A stretch of DNA of 64,000 bases from Konateibacter massiliensis (GCF_900184995.1 NZ_LT860099.1:1142269-1206268), one strand, 5' to 3'; positions 43,058 to 53,467 are shown, counted from the first letter of the stretch. Notes: generated by a model from the sequence alone, not told the origin. Numbers and translations are program-made.

Positions 43058-43909
43058 TTATCCCTTTACACTTCCTGCTGATACTCCCTCCACAAAATAT
43101 TTCTGTGCCGAGAAAAACAAAATAGTTCCAGGAAGGAGCGAAAGTACCGACATAGCCAGAACCTGATTCCAATTAGCTGCTGCAGTTGCATCCAATGACA
43201 TTCTCAGAGCCAGCACAATCGGAAACTTGCTGACACTATTGATATATATTAACGAATTGAAGAAATCGTTCCATGTCCAAATAAACTGGAAGATAGCGGC
43301 TGAAAATAGCGCCGGTTTCATTAACGGAATCAAAATACGCCAATACAACTGAAAGGTATTACAGCCATCAATCTTGGCTGCTTCATCCAATGCAACCGGA
43401 ATACCCCTAAAAAATTGAACCATCATGTATATAAAAAATGGGTAGCAGGCAAATAATGCCGGCATGGAAAAAGGTAAATAACTGTTCAGCCATTCAAGCT
43501 TGTTGTATAGAATATACCGCGGAATGATCAAAACAGAATTCGGCAGCATCAGGGTAGAGATCATGAGCATAAATAATATCTTTTTTCCCCGAAAGCGAAA
43601 ACGCGCAAAGCCATAAGCAACCAATGAACAGGATAACACTGTAAATAGAACTGTGGGGATAACCATCTTAAAGGTATTACTATAAAATTGGGTATAGGTA
43701 ACTCCCCCGATTCCCTTCCAGCCTTTTATAAAAGAATCCCATACAGGTTTTGCCGGTAATAAAGCAGTTGAGCCAAAGATTTCAACATTAGTTTTAAATG
43801 ACGAGAACAGCATCCATATCAGCGGATAAAGCATTACTACTCCAATACTAATCATAACCACGTGGGTTATGATTGCTACAGTTTGTTTTCTTCCTTTTTT
43901 ATTCATCAA
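43058..43909 (-). CDS. Carbohydrate ABC transporter permease (MalG type)
   Basis: The 283-residue inner-membrane subunit has six hydrophobic helices and the ABC signature for permeases (EAAKIDGCNTFQLYWRILIP), which docks with the ATPase. It forms the channel together with the MalF-type permease encoded upstream (overlap 4 bases). Sugar identity is not visible. Confidence 0.9.
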   Translation of the reverse strand: MMNKKGRKQTVAIITHVVMISIGVVMLYPLIWMLFSSFKTNVEIFGSTALLPAKPVWDSFIKGWKGIGGVTYTQFYSNTFKMVIPTVLFTVLSCSLVAYGFARFRFRGKKILFMLMISTLMLPNSVLIIPRYILYNKLEWLNSYLPFSMPALFACYPFFIYMMVQFFRGIPVALDEAAKIDGCNTFQLYWRILIPLMKPALFSAAIFQFIWTWNDFFNSLIYINSVSKFPIVLALRMSLDATAAANWNQVLAMSVLSLLPGTILFFSAQKYFVEGVSAGSVKG

Positions 43910-44817
43910 AACTCACCTCCATCTTCATAATAGGTGGCAGCTTCTGAAAAGCGGAAAAATACAGCCGTGAAGATTAAAATAATAATAAATAAAATCCATG
44001 AAAGGGCACTGGCATAACCAATTTTAAAATATTTAAAAGCCTCGTCATAAAGCTTCAGTGCATAAAGGTAGGTTGAATTCAATGGTCCGCCGTTTGTAAT
44101 TACAAAAGCTCCGGTAAAATCCTGGAACGCATTTACCAATTGCATAAGGATATTAAAGAACAGAACTGAGGTTATCATGGGCAGGGTAATCTTAAAGAAC
44201 ATGTGGATACGTCCAGCACCATCGATTAAAGCTGCTTCATACAAATCTTCCGGAACCTGTTTAAGTGCGGCAAGAAACAGAACCATAGACGAGCCAAACT
44301 GCCATACACTCAGAAGGCTTAAGGTAAATAAGGAAAATTGCGGATCCGACAGCCATGGAACAGAGGATATCCCCAGTCCGTTCAGCATCTGGTTCACTAA
44401 TCCGCCAGACATAAACAAAAACCTCCAAAGGATGGCAATTGCAACACTGCCTCCGAAAATAGACGGAATATAGTATATTGTCCGATAAAAATTGATTCCT
44501 TTCAGCTTCTGGTTCAAAATAACAGCTACAATTAAAGCAGCAAGGATTTTCATTGGCAGTGACATAAAGACGTACTTCATTGTATTGCCCAGAGAAATGT
44601 AGAACAACGGATCCTCCGTAAATATGGTAGTATAGTTTTTGAGTCCTACAAAGGTCGGGGTATTGGTAATGCTATACTCTGTAAAAGAATAGTACAGGGA
44701 TGCCCCCAACGGATAAAGTTGAAAAATAAGAAAGCCCAGTATCCACGGGAGAATGTATAGGTAACCAATATTGTTCCATTTTTTTTGTTTTTTCTTTATC
44801 ATATTATGCAACCTCAT
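43906..44817 (-). CDS. Carbohydrate ABC transporter permease (MalF type)
   Basis: The 303-residue protein has six helices and the loop YEAALIDGAGRIHMFFKITLP, the conserved EAA region. It begins with a basic stretch (IKKKQKKW). It overlaps the partner permease by 4 bases and lies 66 bases after the binding-protein gene with a hairpin between. Confidence 0.9.
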   Translation of the reverse strand: MRLHNMIKKKQKKWNNIGYLYILPWILGFLIFQLYPLGASLYYSFTEYSITNTPTFVGLKNYTTIFTEDPLFYISLGNTMKYVFMSLPMKILAALIVAVILNQKLKGINFYRTIYYIPSIFGGSVAIAILWRFLFMSGGLVNQMLNGLGISSVPWLSDPQFSLFTLSLLSVWQFGSSMVLFLAALKQVPEDLYEAALIDGAGRIHMFFKITLPMITSVLFFNILMQLVNAFQDFTGAFVITNGGPLNSTYLYALKLYDEAFKYFKIGYASALSWILFIIILIFTAVFFRFSEAATYYEDGGEF

Positions 44818-44833
44818 ATCATTTTTTTACAAA

Positions 44834-44868
44834 AGAACCCAGCCGGGATGATGCCTAGGCCGGGTTCG
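44834..44868 (-). promoter_or_regulatory. Hairpin between binding-protein and permease genes
   Basis: AACCCGGCC / GGCTGGGTT stem on the minus strand right after the substrate-binding gene, followed by CTTTTGT. Such hairpins commonly keep binding-protein mRNA in excess over permease mRNA. Confidence 0.6.
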
Positions 44869-44883
44869 GGAGCTAAATGTCTG

Positions 44884-46290
44884 TTACTTAACTGTATCCA
44901 TCTTTGCCTGTACGTCAGTAAGGAATTTGTCAGCAGCCTGTTCCGGCGTAATCTGACCATAAACTACTTGCTCGCAAATATCCTTGGCGATATCACCGAC
45001 TTCGCTGTTGAACTCAACCAAAGGTACTGGAGCAGCAGGATTCGCTTCTGCCCATTCCAACATGTCGGAGATTTCACTGGTGATGGCACCACCATCCACA
45101 AGTGCATTAAATGCTTGACTGTTATTCGGAACAGAACGCTGGGTTCCAAGCAGTAGTGCTGCGTCCGGATCACTCGTTAGCCAATTTGCAAAGTGAGTGG
45201 CTACCTCAACGTTTTCAGAGCGGGAACTTACACCCAGTCCCATGCCGGCAACAAGTCGGATTTCCTTATTATCCCCTTCTTTTGCGAAAGGAGGCATACC
45301 AACAGCAAACTGTCCTTCCGGTAAAGAGTCCTTATACTTTCCTACCGTTGCAGTCCAGTCAACGGTAAAACCAATCTCGCCATTTATCCACTTTGGATTT
45401 TGCTCCATTTGACCTGTGAAAAGACTAGCCTCACCAAGGGGCTGTGCTGTACCACTTGTAAATAGCTGCTGCAAAATATCAAAAGCATTGGTTAACTCTT
45501 CCTTCGTGGCAACAACCTTCCCACTATCATCTGCCCAGTAGTGACCATATTTGGAATATACATAAGCATTTAAAATAAAGGGACAAATACCACCGGTTGT
45601 AGTTCCTGATTCGATAGCAAAAAGGAAGTCATTCGGGTCTTCTTTATTAATCTTTCCGCCAATATCAATCATGTCTTCCCATGTCCACACCGTATCCACA
45701 GACAGATTATGCATATCAAAGAAAGCCTTGTTAATCATAATACCAAATCCGCTGCTGTTCATTGGCAGTCCGATAACCTTACCATTTACTGTCATGTAAT
45801 CGTCAATGGCAGACTTCTGGAACAGAGAAAGGTCTACCATATCAGTACTTGCCATGTCCACAAACAAATCTTCCTGTCCTGCCCATTCTGGATTCCAGTA
45901 ATAGTCGAGCTGCATCAGATCAGGCTCAGTACCACCAGAAAACTGAGTCATTAATTTCTGCTGATAACCGTCATATCCCTGATATTCGCCTTCAATCTTA
46001 ACATTAGGATATAACTCCATGTATTTGCCGATTGCATTCAATGTTGCTTCATGCCGTGCATCAGAACCCCACCAAGCAAATCGAAGGGTTACATCTCCTA
46101 CATCAGCGGGAGAAAATTCTCCACTCTTTGCTTCATCCGTCTTCGCTTCGGACTGGGTGTCAGTGACCATGCTCTGCTGTTCGGTTGGCGAAGGTGATGC
46201 TGCTTGCTCAGTTGCCTGCTTCGAACAGCCAACTAAAGTCCCCACAAGTAACACAAAAGCCAATAACATACTTAGTTTCTTTTTGTTCAT
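44884..46290 (-). CDS. Carbohydrate ABC transporter substrate-binding lipoprotein
   Basis: The 468-residue protein has a lipobox (LVGC) near residue 20, then a low-complexity linker and a type 1 solute-binding fold: DVTLRFAWWGSDARHEATLNA at the start of the mature part and NWLTSDPDAALLLGTQRSVP near the C-terminal part. It captures the sugar outside the cell and feeds the two permeases. No ATPase gene is adjacent, as is common when a shared MsmK-type ATPase is used. Confidence 0.9.
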   Translation of the reverse strand: MNKKKLSMLLAFVLLVGTLVGCSKQATEQAASPSPTEQQSMVTDTQSEAKTDEAKSGEFSPADVGDVTLRFAWWGSDARHEATLNAIGKYMELYPNVKIEGEYQGYDGYQQKLMTQFSGGTEPDLMQLDYYWNPEWAGQEDLFVDMASTDMVDLSLFQKSAIDDYMTVNGKVIGLPMNSSGFGIMINKAFFDMHNLSVDTVWTWEDMIDIGGKINKEDPNDFLFAIESGTTTGGICPFILNAYVYSKYGHYWADDSGKVVATKEELTNAFDILQQLFTSGTAQPLGEASLFTGQMEQNPKWINGEIGFTVDWTATVGKYKDSLPEGQFAVGMPPFAKEGDNKEIRLVAGMGLGVSSRSENVEVATHFANWLTSDPDAALLLGTQRSVPNNSQAFNALVDGGAITSEISDMLEWAEANPAAPVPLVEFNSEVGDIAKDICEQVVYGQITPEQAADKFLTDVQAKMDTVK

Positions 46291-46537
46291 ATTCCTTTAT
46301 CCTCCTTTAAATAAGCTTAATACATTGAACATAATATCTTGCTTTCACAAATTATTCTACACTCCATTGTGTAATATTAATAGATAGCAAGATTGTTGTT
46401 TCTTATCCTTGAAAATCCAAACAAAAAGCCAACCAATCATTTATTGACAAATACTATCATTACTTGCTCATGGTTTATAATGCTCTAATTATCTGGAGCC
46501 GCTTATACCTTTCAAAAAAGGTACCATATCTCCTATT

Positions 46538-48301
46538 TTAAAGTATCTCTTTCTCAGTCTTCTCCCTATGTTTGGATAAATTTTGTGGTATCATAAACTC
46601 AATACGTGTTTCCTGCCTTGGGATACTAGAGATTTTCAATGCAGAAGACTCCCCGTAAGTTAATATCAGCCGCTTATTCAGGTTAAATAAGCCGATACTC
46701 TCCACCGGGGGGTCTTCCCTAAGCATCCATTCACGAATTTGTTGAAGCCGAGCATCAGAAAATCCCGTACCATTATCCGTGACAGAAAAAAACACACATT
46801 CTTCTTCCTGTACAATTTTTATTTCTATTTTTCCTAAATCCATATCATTCAAACCGTGGGACAGGCTGTTTTCCACCAGAGGCTGAAGTAGGAACTTGAT
46901 GCATTTGATTTCGTGAGTGTCAACCTTTATCTCCCACTCTACATGAAAAACATCATCAAACCTCATTTGCTGAATCTCAAGATATTTTTGTGTGTTTTTT
47001 ATTTCATCTTCTAAGTCAACATATCGATCAGAATTTACTAATGTATAGTACAATACGTTGGCCAGAAGATCAATCATACGGCTGGCCTCATTGGGATCAC
47101 CTGTCAGCTTTATCGTCTTCCAAAAAATATTTTTTAGTGTATTGAATAAAAAATGTGGGTTGAGCTGTGACTGCAAAAAAGAAAAATACATTGTTTCCAA
47201 CCGGTACTTCTTCTCAACTAACTGCCTGTCCAATGCAGCTCTCTCAAGAAAACCCTTGACAATGCTCTGAGTAATATATCCATAAACATCAGTGGAAGGC
47301 TTTATATTGGGCAGTTCCCTATCATTTTCAGCTGCCTCCACTAGCTGGAGAATTATACCTATGTCTTTCGTATTTCTGCGAGTGACCATAAAAGCAATCG
47401 TACCACCAAGAAAAAGTGCTGTAACAATTGCTGCAATAACCAGATGAAGAATATCCCAAGACTGCTGGTATAGGGAAGCCCGTGACACAAGTGATAAATA
47501 GGTTATCCCATAGGCATCGTTATTTTCACTAGCAATATAATATAATTTTTTTAAAGCGGCAATATCGACATGGTCACGCACAGAAAACAATCCTGAATCT
47601 CCGGCCATACTAAGAATTTCTCCTGAGCTGTTTAGGAGCAGAATATTCTGCTCAGGATAGGAGAGATACTCACTATAAAAATCATTCAAATACTCCAATT
47701 GTGTGTTCAGAACCAGTACACCAATAGGTTTTGTCTTATTTGATGCATAGATACGTTTGTATATACTAAGGACGTCTGTGGAATAAGAGGTCATTCCATA
47801 GGAACTGATGCTTCGCAGTTCAAGCCACTGCTTCTGCCTCAAAGGGATACTGCGTGCCTGTTCCAGCCACGCAGTATCCCGGAAATTAGAAACATTTGCC
47901 AACCCTACAAAGGAAGCAAAAAAATTGTTATGCGTATTATCCAGATAAATATAAAGTGAATGAATATACGCCTTGGTATTCACGTTAGAATCCACAAAGG
48001 TTTTAATCATATAGGAAGTGTCCATTTGCTCCTTGTCAGAGTATCCATTTTCTAGTAATGCTTCCAACTGCAGCATGACATGCGGTGTGATACTGTAGTT
48101 CAGGCTCTGGGCATCTGCTTCGCTAAATATCAGTTCCGTACTTTCCCTAATGCGGCTTACTGTCTGGATATTGATATCATTAATTGCCTTTTGCGCGCTG
48201 GAATTTATGATATAGACCGCTATCCAGCCCAGCAATACAATAACCAGAATAACCGGCAGTGTCACAAGTAGAAAATTTCTTAAAAAAAATCGTTGTTTCA
48301 T
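46538..48301 (-). CDS. YesM-type sensor histidine kinase
   Basis: The 587-residue protein has two membrane helices (about 8-31 and 279-304) with an extracytoplasmic sensor loop between, then a His_kinase domain with LQSQLNPHFLFNTLKN (phospho-His) and an ATPase end (PLVENSLSHGL, DNGTGFS). It overlaps its response regulator by one base. YesM-type kinases commonly sense sugars and control adjacent transporters. Confidence 0.93.
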   Translation of the reverse strand: MKQRFFLRNFLLVTLPVILVIVLLGWIAVYIINSSAQKAINDINIQTVSRIRESTELIFSEADAQSLNYSITPHVMLQLEALLENGYSDKEQMDTSYMIKTFVDSNVNTKAYIHSLYIYLDNTHNNFFASFVGLANVSNFRDTAWLEQARSIPLRQKQWLELRSISSYGMTSYSTDVLSIYKRIYASNKTKPIGVLVLNTQLEYLNDFYSEYLSYPEQNILLLNSSGEILSMAGDSGLFSVRDHVDIAALKKLYYIASENNDAYGITYLSLVSRASLYQQSWDILHLVIAAIVTALFLGGTIAFMVTRRNTKDIGIILQLVEAAENDRELPNIKPSTDVYGYITQSIVKGFLERAALDRQLVEKKYRLETMYFSFLQSQLNPHFLFNTLKNIFWKTIKLTGDPNEASRMIDLLANVLYYTLVNSDRYVDLEDEIKNTQKYLEIQQMRFDDVFHVEWEIKVDTHEIKCIKFLLQPLVENSLSHGLNDMDLGKIEIKIVQEEECVFFSVTDNGTGFSDARLQQIREWMLREDPPVESIGLFNLNKRLILTYGESSALKISSIPRQETRIEFMIPQNLSKHREKTEKEIL

Positions 48302-49068
48302 TATAAATTTTCCTCATCTTCCGGGAGAATACGCCCCATTTTTTCAAAACGGAATTCTCGTGGTGAAACTCCATAGTACTTCTTAAAAGAGCGCGTAAAG
48401 TTGACGGGATTGGCATAACCGAACATCGTACTTATTTCATATATTTTATAGCGCAAATCTGTTAACATTTCTGATGCAAGCTGCATTTTATATACAGATA
48501 CATAATTAGAAAAGCTCATATCTGTCTTCTGTTTAAAATAACGACTTACATAAGAAGCACTCATGTATACCTTTGCGGCTGCTTCCTCCAAATTGGCACC
48601 TGCAGTATTTTGTCTCACATATTCTTTAATTTGGGCTATTATCTTGTCTTCCTCAGCCGCATTCGCATCTGCGATAGAACACCTCTCATCCAACTGCTTC
48701 TTAAGGCGGCCAAATATCTGTATCAGCTCTTCATATTCGGTTGTCTTTGGTATATAGTCAGTACATTTGTATTTCAATGCCTGACGTACATATTCAAATT
48801 CATCATGTGCACTGAAAAGAATCACCAGCGGTGGCTGTTCAAATGTCATTGTTGACAGTTCCCGAGCAAGATCGATTCCTGTCATGCCCGGCATAATAAC
48901 ATCGCTTACAATTATATCAACAGGGTTTGATTTTATATATTCAAGCGCTGCCACAGCTCCCGTAAACTGACCCACAACCGAAAGGCCTAGATTAGCCCAC
49001 GGAAAAAACTGTGCAAAACCTGTGCTGATTTCCTTCTCATCATCTATAATTATTATCTTATAAGTCAT
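48301..49068 (-). CDS. YesN-type response regulator with AraC HTH
   Basis: The 255-residue protein has a receiver domain (about 1-120: IIIDDEKEIS, phosphoacceptor in IIVSDVIMPGM, then KTTEY) and a C-terminal AraC-type DNA-binding domain (about 150-250: MSASYVSRYFKQKTDMSFS, ending GVSPREFRFE). It pairs with the overlapping YesM-type kinase and probably activates the nearby ABC importer. Confidence 0.93.
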   Translation of the reverse strand: MTYKIIIIDDEKEISTGFAQFFPWANLGLSVVGQFTGAVAALEYIKSNPVDIIVSDVIMPGMTGIDLARELSTMTFEQPPLVILFSAHDEFEYVRQALKYKCTDYIPKTTEYEELIQIFGRLKKQLDERCSIADANAAEEDKIIAQIKEYVRQNTAGANLEEAAAKVYMSASYVSRYFKQKTDMSFSNYVSVYKMQLASEMLTDLRYKIYEISTMFGYANPVNFTRSFKKYYGVSPREFRFEKMGRILPEDEENL

Positions 49069-49154
49069 ATCACACCATCCTTTTTTTACTATACCATCAT
49101 CATATATGAGTATCTCAACGACCGCAATAGTAACTTATTTGGTTTTGTTAAAAC

Positions 49155-50003
49155 TTATATTTTTTTCAGTATGCTTTCTAAGGCTTTATATGCTAAAGTG
49201 AAGGCTTCTTCGCCGTTCATCTTTTTCTTACCGGAAGCACTTTGCTCTAAGGCACTGAATCCTGCAAAGTCGCTTAGATGAGGCTCAAGAGATAAGAAAC
49301 CTTTATATCCGCCAGCTTTGAACAGTCTTAGGATCTCTTCTACATGTCCGTCTCCCATACCCGCCGGAACCACACCTGCATCAGAACACCGCGCATCCTT
49401 TATATGTATATATGCAATGTAAGGTTGCAGTATCCTATAGGCTTCTCGTGTATCTTGCTTGCACTGGACAAAATTGGCAAAGTCAAAGACTGCTTTAAAA
49501 TGCTCTCCATAGAATTCCTTCATGATTTCCAGACAACGCTCCGCAGCATCTGCGTAAATATCCTTTTCATTCTCATGAAGAAGTACAATATTACTGGCTT
49601 TTGCATAATCTACAAACTGTCCCAGTTGTTCCATAACCTTCCCCCTGTAAGGAGCATAGCTTTCATTCTCAGGCATAAAAAAGCTGAACATACGGATATA
49701 AGGTGCTTCCATCTCTTGAGCAATTTCCACTGTGTGCTTGTAAATCTCCATGTGAGGGGCAAAAGCATCGGTGATTTTTATCTTGCCTATAGGGGAGCCC
49801 ACAGAGGATAAACGGATTCCCTCCCCCTCTAGCTGCTTCTTAATTTCCCTTACTTCATTCATGGAATACTCCACTAGTCCTTTCCCATTGACCCCGCGCA
49901 TCTCCACATAATGTATACCCAGCTTCTTTAATACTTCTATCTGCTTTCCTAAATCCATATCAATCTCATCTGCAAAACCAGATAATTGAATTCCTTCCCA
50001 CAT
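49155..50003 (-). CDS. Sugar phosphate isomerase/epimerase-like TIM barrel
   Basis: The 282-residue xylose isomerase-like barrel has metal-site features such as LHENEKDIYADA, AVFDFANFVQC, YIHIKDARCSD and LEPHL. Members act as isomerases, epimerases or dehydratases on sugars and inositols. It is the last gene of the carbohydrate module, 22 bases after a Gfo/Idh/MocA dehydrogenase. Confidence 0.85.
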   Translation of the reverse strand: MWEGIQLSGFADEIDMDLGKQIEVLKKLGIHYVEMRGVNGKGLVEYSMNEVREIKKQLEGEGIRLSSVGSPIGKIKITDAFAPHMEIYKHTVEIAQEMEAPYIRMFSFFMPENESYAPYRGKVMEQLGQFVDYAKASNIVLLHENEKDIYADAAERCLEIMKEFYGEHFKAVFDFANFVQCKQDTREAYRILQPYIAYIHIKDARCSDAGVVPAGMGDGHVEEILRLFKAGGYKGFLSLEPHLSDFAGFSALEQSASGKKKMNGEEAFTLAYKALESILKKI

Positions 50004-50024
50004 GATTGTTTCTCCTCTCTACTA

Positions 50025-51179
50025 TTAATAACTTCCTTCTGTATCAAACACTATACCGGTGCCTTCTTTTTTTCTGGATTTCCTACGACGCTTATTAAGC
50101 TCTTCAAGAAATAAGTCCTCATCAAAAGGAAGATCCACTTTCTGATTTAACCAGCTAGACAAATGCATGGCATTTGATAATGCAAGCCCATTAATTCCTT
50201 CCACACCTTCTGCAACTAGAGGCGTTCCATAAAGAATTTTTCTTCCAAATGCCTTTAATACTCCTACATGTTGTTCATTTATCCCGTCTGTCTGAACCTC
50301 TGTCACCACACATTCCGGGGTATCAAATCCACCCTTTGCTGATCTACAAAAGGTACGCTCGTTTTCCACCAGTTTATGAAGCATAAGCTTGTTATCTTCA
50401 CAAACCAGCTTACCCATTTCCAGAGTAATTTCGAACCGATTGGTTCCCGGTGCATCTGCCGTAGTAGTAACAAAAACTCCTGTAGCTCCGTTTGAATACT
50501 CCATATAAGCCGTAACGTCATCTTCCACTTCAATGTCATGCCACTTCCCATTGTGGCAGAATGCCTGTACCTTGCTTGGCATTCCACAGATCCACTGGAG
50601 TAAGTCTATGTTGTGAGGACACTGGTTTAACAATACACCGCCGCCTTCTCCCTCCCAAGTTGCCCTCCAGCTTCCCGAATCATAGTAGGACTGGGTACGG
50701 TACCAATCTGTCACAATCCAGTTGACCCGCTTAATGGCTCCCAACTCTCCACCTATAACAAGCTCATGCATTTTACGGTAAATACAGTTTGTTCTCTGGT
50801 TAAACATCATGCCAAAGACCCTGCCGCTCTTAACAGCGGCTTCATTCATCTCTCTGACTTGCTTTGTGTAAACCCCTGCTGGTTTTTCACACATCACATG
50901 CAATCCATGATTCATGGCGTCCATTGACAGCTCGGGATGTTGGTAATGAGGCACTACAATTAAAACCCCGTCACATACTCCGGCTACTATCAGCTCCTTC
51001 CCTTCCGCAAAAATAGCAACTGACTTAGGCAAATGCTCCAGTGCCCAAGCCCTTCTGCTCTCCTGTCGATCTGCCACCGCAGTCACTTCTATCTCCGGAA
51101 CTTTTCCCTCCAGAATATTCTTTACATGAACAGTTCCCATGTTTCCAATTCCTATAATTCCCAATTTTACCTTTTCCAT
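50025..51179 (-). CDS. Gfo/Idh/MocA-family oxidoreductase (1)
   Basis: The 384-residue protein has a Rossmann start LGIIGIGNMGTVHVKN, the C-terminal family region with CEKPAG, and the substrate segment GGGVLLNQCPHNIDLLQW holding the catalytic His. It oxidises or reduces a sugar-type substrate with NAD(P). It differs from the next gene in length and tail. Confidence 0.88.
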   Translation of the reverse strand: MEKVKLGIIGIGNMGTVHVKNILEGKVPEIEVTAVADRQESRRAWALEHLPKSVAIFAEGKELIVAGVCDGVLIVVPHYQHPELSMDAMNHGLHVMCEKPAGVYTKQVREMNEAAVKSGRVFGMMFNQRTNCIYRKMHELVIGGELGAIKRVNWIVTDWYRTQSYYDSGSWRATWEGEGGGVLLNQCPHNIDLLQWICGMPSKVQAFCHNGKWHDIEVEDDVTAYMEYSNGATGVFVTTTADAPGTNRFEITLEMGKLVCEDNKLMLHKLVENERTFCRSAKGGFDTPECVVTEVQTDGINEQHVGVLKAFGRKILYGTPLVAEGVEGINGLALSNAMHLSSWLNQKVDLPFDEDLFLEELNKRRRKSRKKEGTGIVFDTEGSY

Positions 51180-51182
51180 AGC

Positions 51183-52202
51183 CTATCTCCTTTTATTTCT
51201 TGCAGAATCATAAATATCTATCATTGTATCGAAGGTAGTCCGAACCGAGTCCAGATCATTTCTGTAAACCTTCCCCGTTTCCAAACAGTCATAAAAATCT
51301 CTGATACAGTCTTCGTGACCGCTTCCCCAATAAGTTTTTCCTGGCATAGAAGCCTTCCTAGCCTTCCATACCAGAGGTTCCTGCTGCGCCTCTGTCTGAT
51401 ATTGGACAACGTTTCCTTCCAGACGGACAAAACCTTTTTCACACACAAACTCTAAGAAAACCGGAGCATCTGTAGCATAAGCGGTCGTAGCATAGAAGCT
51501 AGCACTTACTGGATCCTCGTCCTCACTGAAACACATATAAACTTCCAGCGTATCCTCTACCTCTATATTACCTTTTAAATGATGGTTACTCATGGTCGCC
51601 TCTATTCTTATGGGCTTGCCAAGCCAGGAAAGAAACAAATCCAGAGTGTGAATGGATTGATTGATTAATACTCCTCCACCTGCCTTCTTAAGATTTCCCC
51701 TCCATGAGCTTTCCTTATAGTAAGAAGCATCTCTATGCCAGGTCACAAATGCTCTTCCGCCTTTAATCCTACCTAAACTTTCCTGATTTAAAATTTCATT
51801 TACCTTTTTGGTTGCTTCATTATACCTGTTCTGAAAACATATACCCAACCTGCTCTTGCTTTGTCCGCAAACTGCAGAAAGCTCCTCAAACTGCTCCCTG
51901 CTAATAGCCGGCGGTTTTTCCATAAACACATGAATTCCTTTGTTCAAAGCCACAATTGCCATAGGCACATGGCTATGGTGTGGAGAGCAGATATGTATCA
52001 CATCAACCTCTTCATTTTCAATCATGTCTTCCAGGGACCCATAAATCTTTGCCTCACCTCCCGTAAAGCGGACCGAATATTCCTCCGCCCGTTTCAAGCG
52101 GATATCCACAAATGCGCAGACCTTAACCCGCTTCATTTCACTTAGTACCGCAGCATGTACCTCTCCAATGTTTCCACAGCCGACTATTCCAATCTGCACC
52201 AC
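51183..52202 (-). CDS. Gfo/Idh/MocA-family oxidoreductase (2)
   Basis: The 339-residue protein has QIGIVGCGNIGEVHAAVL, MEKPPA, and GGGVLINQSIHTLDLFLSW with the family His. It starts a three-gene set (two dehydrogenases and an isomerase) with 3 bases between the dehydrogenase genes. Pairs of such enzymes often work in series or on oxidised glycosides. Confidence 0.88.
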   Translation of the reverse strand: MVQIGIVGCGNIGEVHAAVLSEMKRVKVCAFVDIRLKRAEEYSVRFTGGEAKIYGSLEDMIENEEVDVIHICSPHHSHVPMAIVALNKGIHVFMEKPPAISREQFEELSAVCGQSKSRLGICFQNRYNEATKKVNEILNQESLGRIKGGRAFVTWHRDASYYKESSWRGNLKKAGGGVLINQSIHTLDLFLSWLGKPIRIEATMSNHHLKGNIEVEDTLEVYMCFSEDEDPVSASFYATTAYATDAPVFLEFVCEKGFVRLEGNVVQYQTEAQQEPLVWKARKASMPGKTYWGSGHEDCIRDFYDCLETGKVYRNDLDSVRTTFDTMIDIYDSARNKRR

Positions 52203-52502
52203 AACTGCCTCCTCTATAACTGCTTCTTACTTTCACAATTATTAACTCTTTTCTTTTTCTTTTTTTTGTGATAGATTTATTGTATACTGTTTTTTATGCC
52301 ATATGTTTGCGTAAATTGGCTAAAAACATGCATAAATTGTTTGTCAACTGATTTAGATTTAACCTGTGAACTAATATTGTTTTTTAGATAACTGTTTCAC
52401 AGGGAAAAGTGAAAGATGTTACAATTTTTTACTCACAATTTTATAATTACGTTATTCTCAGCTTAGATGAATAGAAAGCCTACTTAGGAATGGAGTGTAA
52501 CC

Positions 52503-53348
52503 ATGAAAAATTTAAGCCCTTACCATTACAACAAATTTACTACCCCTTTCACCTGTGACTTTACCACCAGCCAAAGGGCCGGAAATCCGGATTTCCATAT
52601 GCATAACATTCATGAAATCTACCTACTTATAAATGGTTCAATTCAGTATTTTGTGGAGGATGTCTGCTACGACATGAAACCAGGAAGTCTTATTTTGTTT
52701 TCTAATCGTGAGATACATAAGGCCATTAATACTACAAACAAAGCCTTCACTCGTTTGGTTCTCCATGTAAATCCTGCTTTTATTCGCCCTTACTGTACTC
52801 CTGACACCAATCTGTTGAATTGTTTCAATCGTGAGCCTGCCACGGACAATATGATCATGCTATCCAAAGAAGAGTGTGAACATTTGGTTTCTATTGCTAA
52901 TATCCTTCAAGATGCAATTAAAAACCCTTGCTCATACGGCAACGATATCACGGCAATGACCACATTACTTCAGATTCTTGTTCTTATTAACAGAGCTTGG
53001 CAAAAAACAAGCTTTTCCAGAACAGCGCCAAAACCCCACCGGGCTCAGTCAATCATGAGTTATATTGACAAAAACTTAGTAACACCTATGACTCTTGATT
53101 CTATTTCTAACGCTCTTTCTCTTGATAAATATTATATTAGCCACTTATTCAAATCTGAAACAGAAAGCAGCATTTTCCAGTATATCGTAGTAAAGAGAGT
53201 TGCCTTAGCAAAAGAACTACTTTTCCAAGGGCATACAGTTGAAGAGGCGTGTCATTTATCAGGCTTTCATGATTATTCCAACTTTATCCGTACCTTTCGC
53301 AAGACTACTGGATACACTCCCGGTCAGTTTAAGCGCATGTCTTTGTAA
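52503..53348 (+). CDS. AraC-family transcriptional regulator with cupin domain
   Basis: The 281-residue regulator has an N-terminal cupin (about 20-110, with NPDFHMHNIHEIYLLINGS) and a C-terminal AraC HTH pair (about 180-280, LDKYYISHLFKSE, ending TGYTPGQFKRMS). It is divergent from the dehydrogenase/isomerase genes and likely regulates them. The 300-base gap to the divergent gene holds A/T-rich promoter-like sequence but no element that I can call. Confidence 0.9.
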   Translation: MKNLSPYHYNKFTTPFTCDFTTSQRAGNPDFHMHNIHEIYLLINGSIQYFVEDVCYDMKPGSLILFSNREIHKAINTTNKAFTRLVLHVNPAFIRPYCTPDTNLLNCFNREPATDNMIMLSKEECEHLVSIANILQDAIKNPCSYGNDITAMTTLLQILVLINRAWQKTSFSRTAPKPHRAQSIMSYIDKNLVTPMTLDSISNALSLDKYYISHLFKSETESSIFQYIVVKRVALAKELLFQGHTVEEACHLSGFHDYSNFIRTFRKTTGYTPGQFKRMSL

Positions 53349-53467
53349 AAAAAGGATACTACTTCCACACACAATTAACAGTGTATTAAGAAGCAAATAT
53401 CCCCTTTATCCTGCTTGAATCTCTTTACATGTCATATAAATGCTTATTTCACAAGATTTTCTCCATA

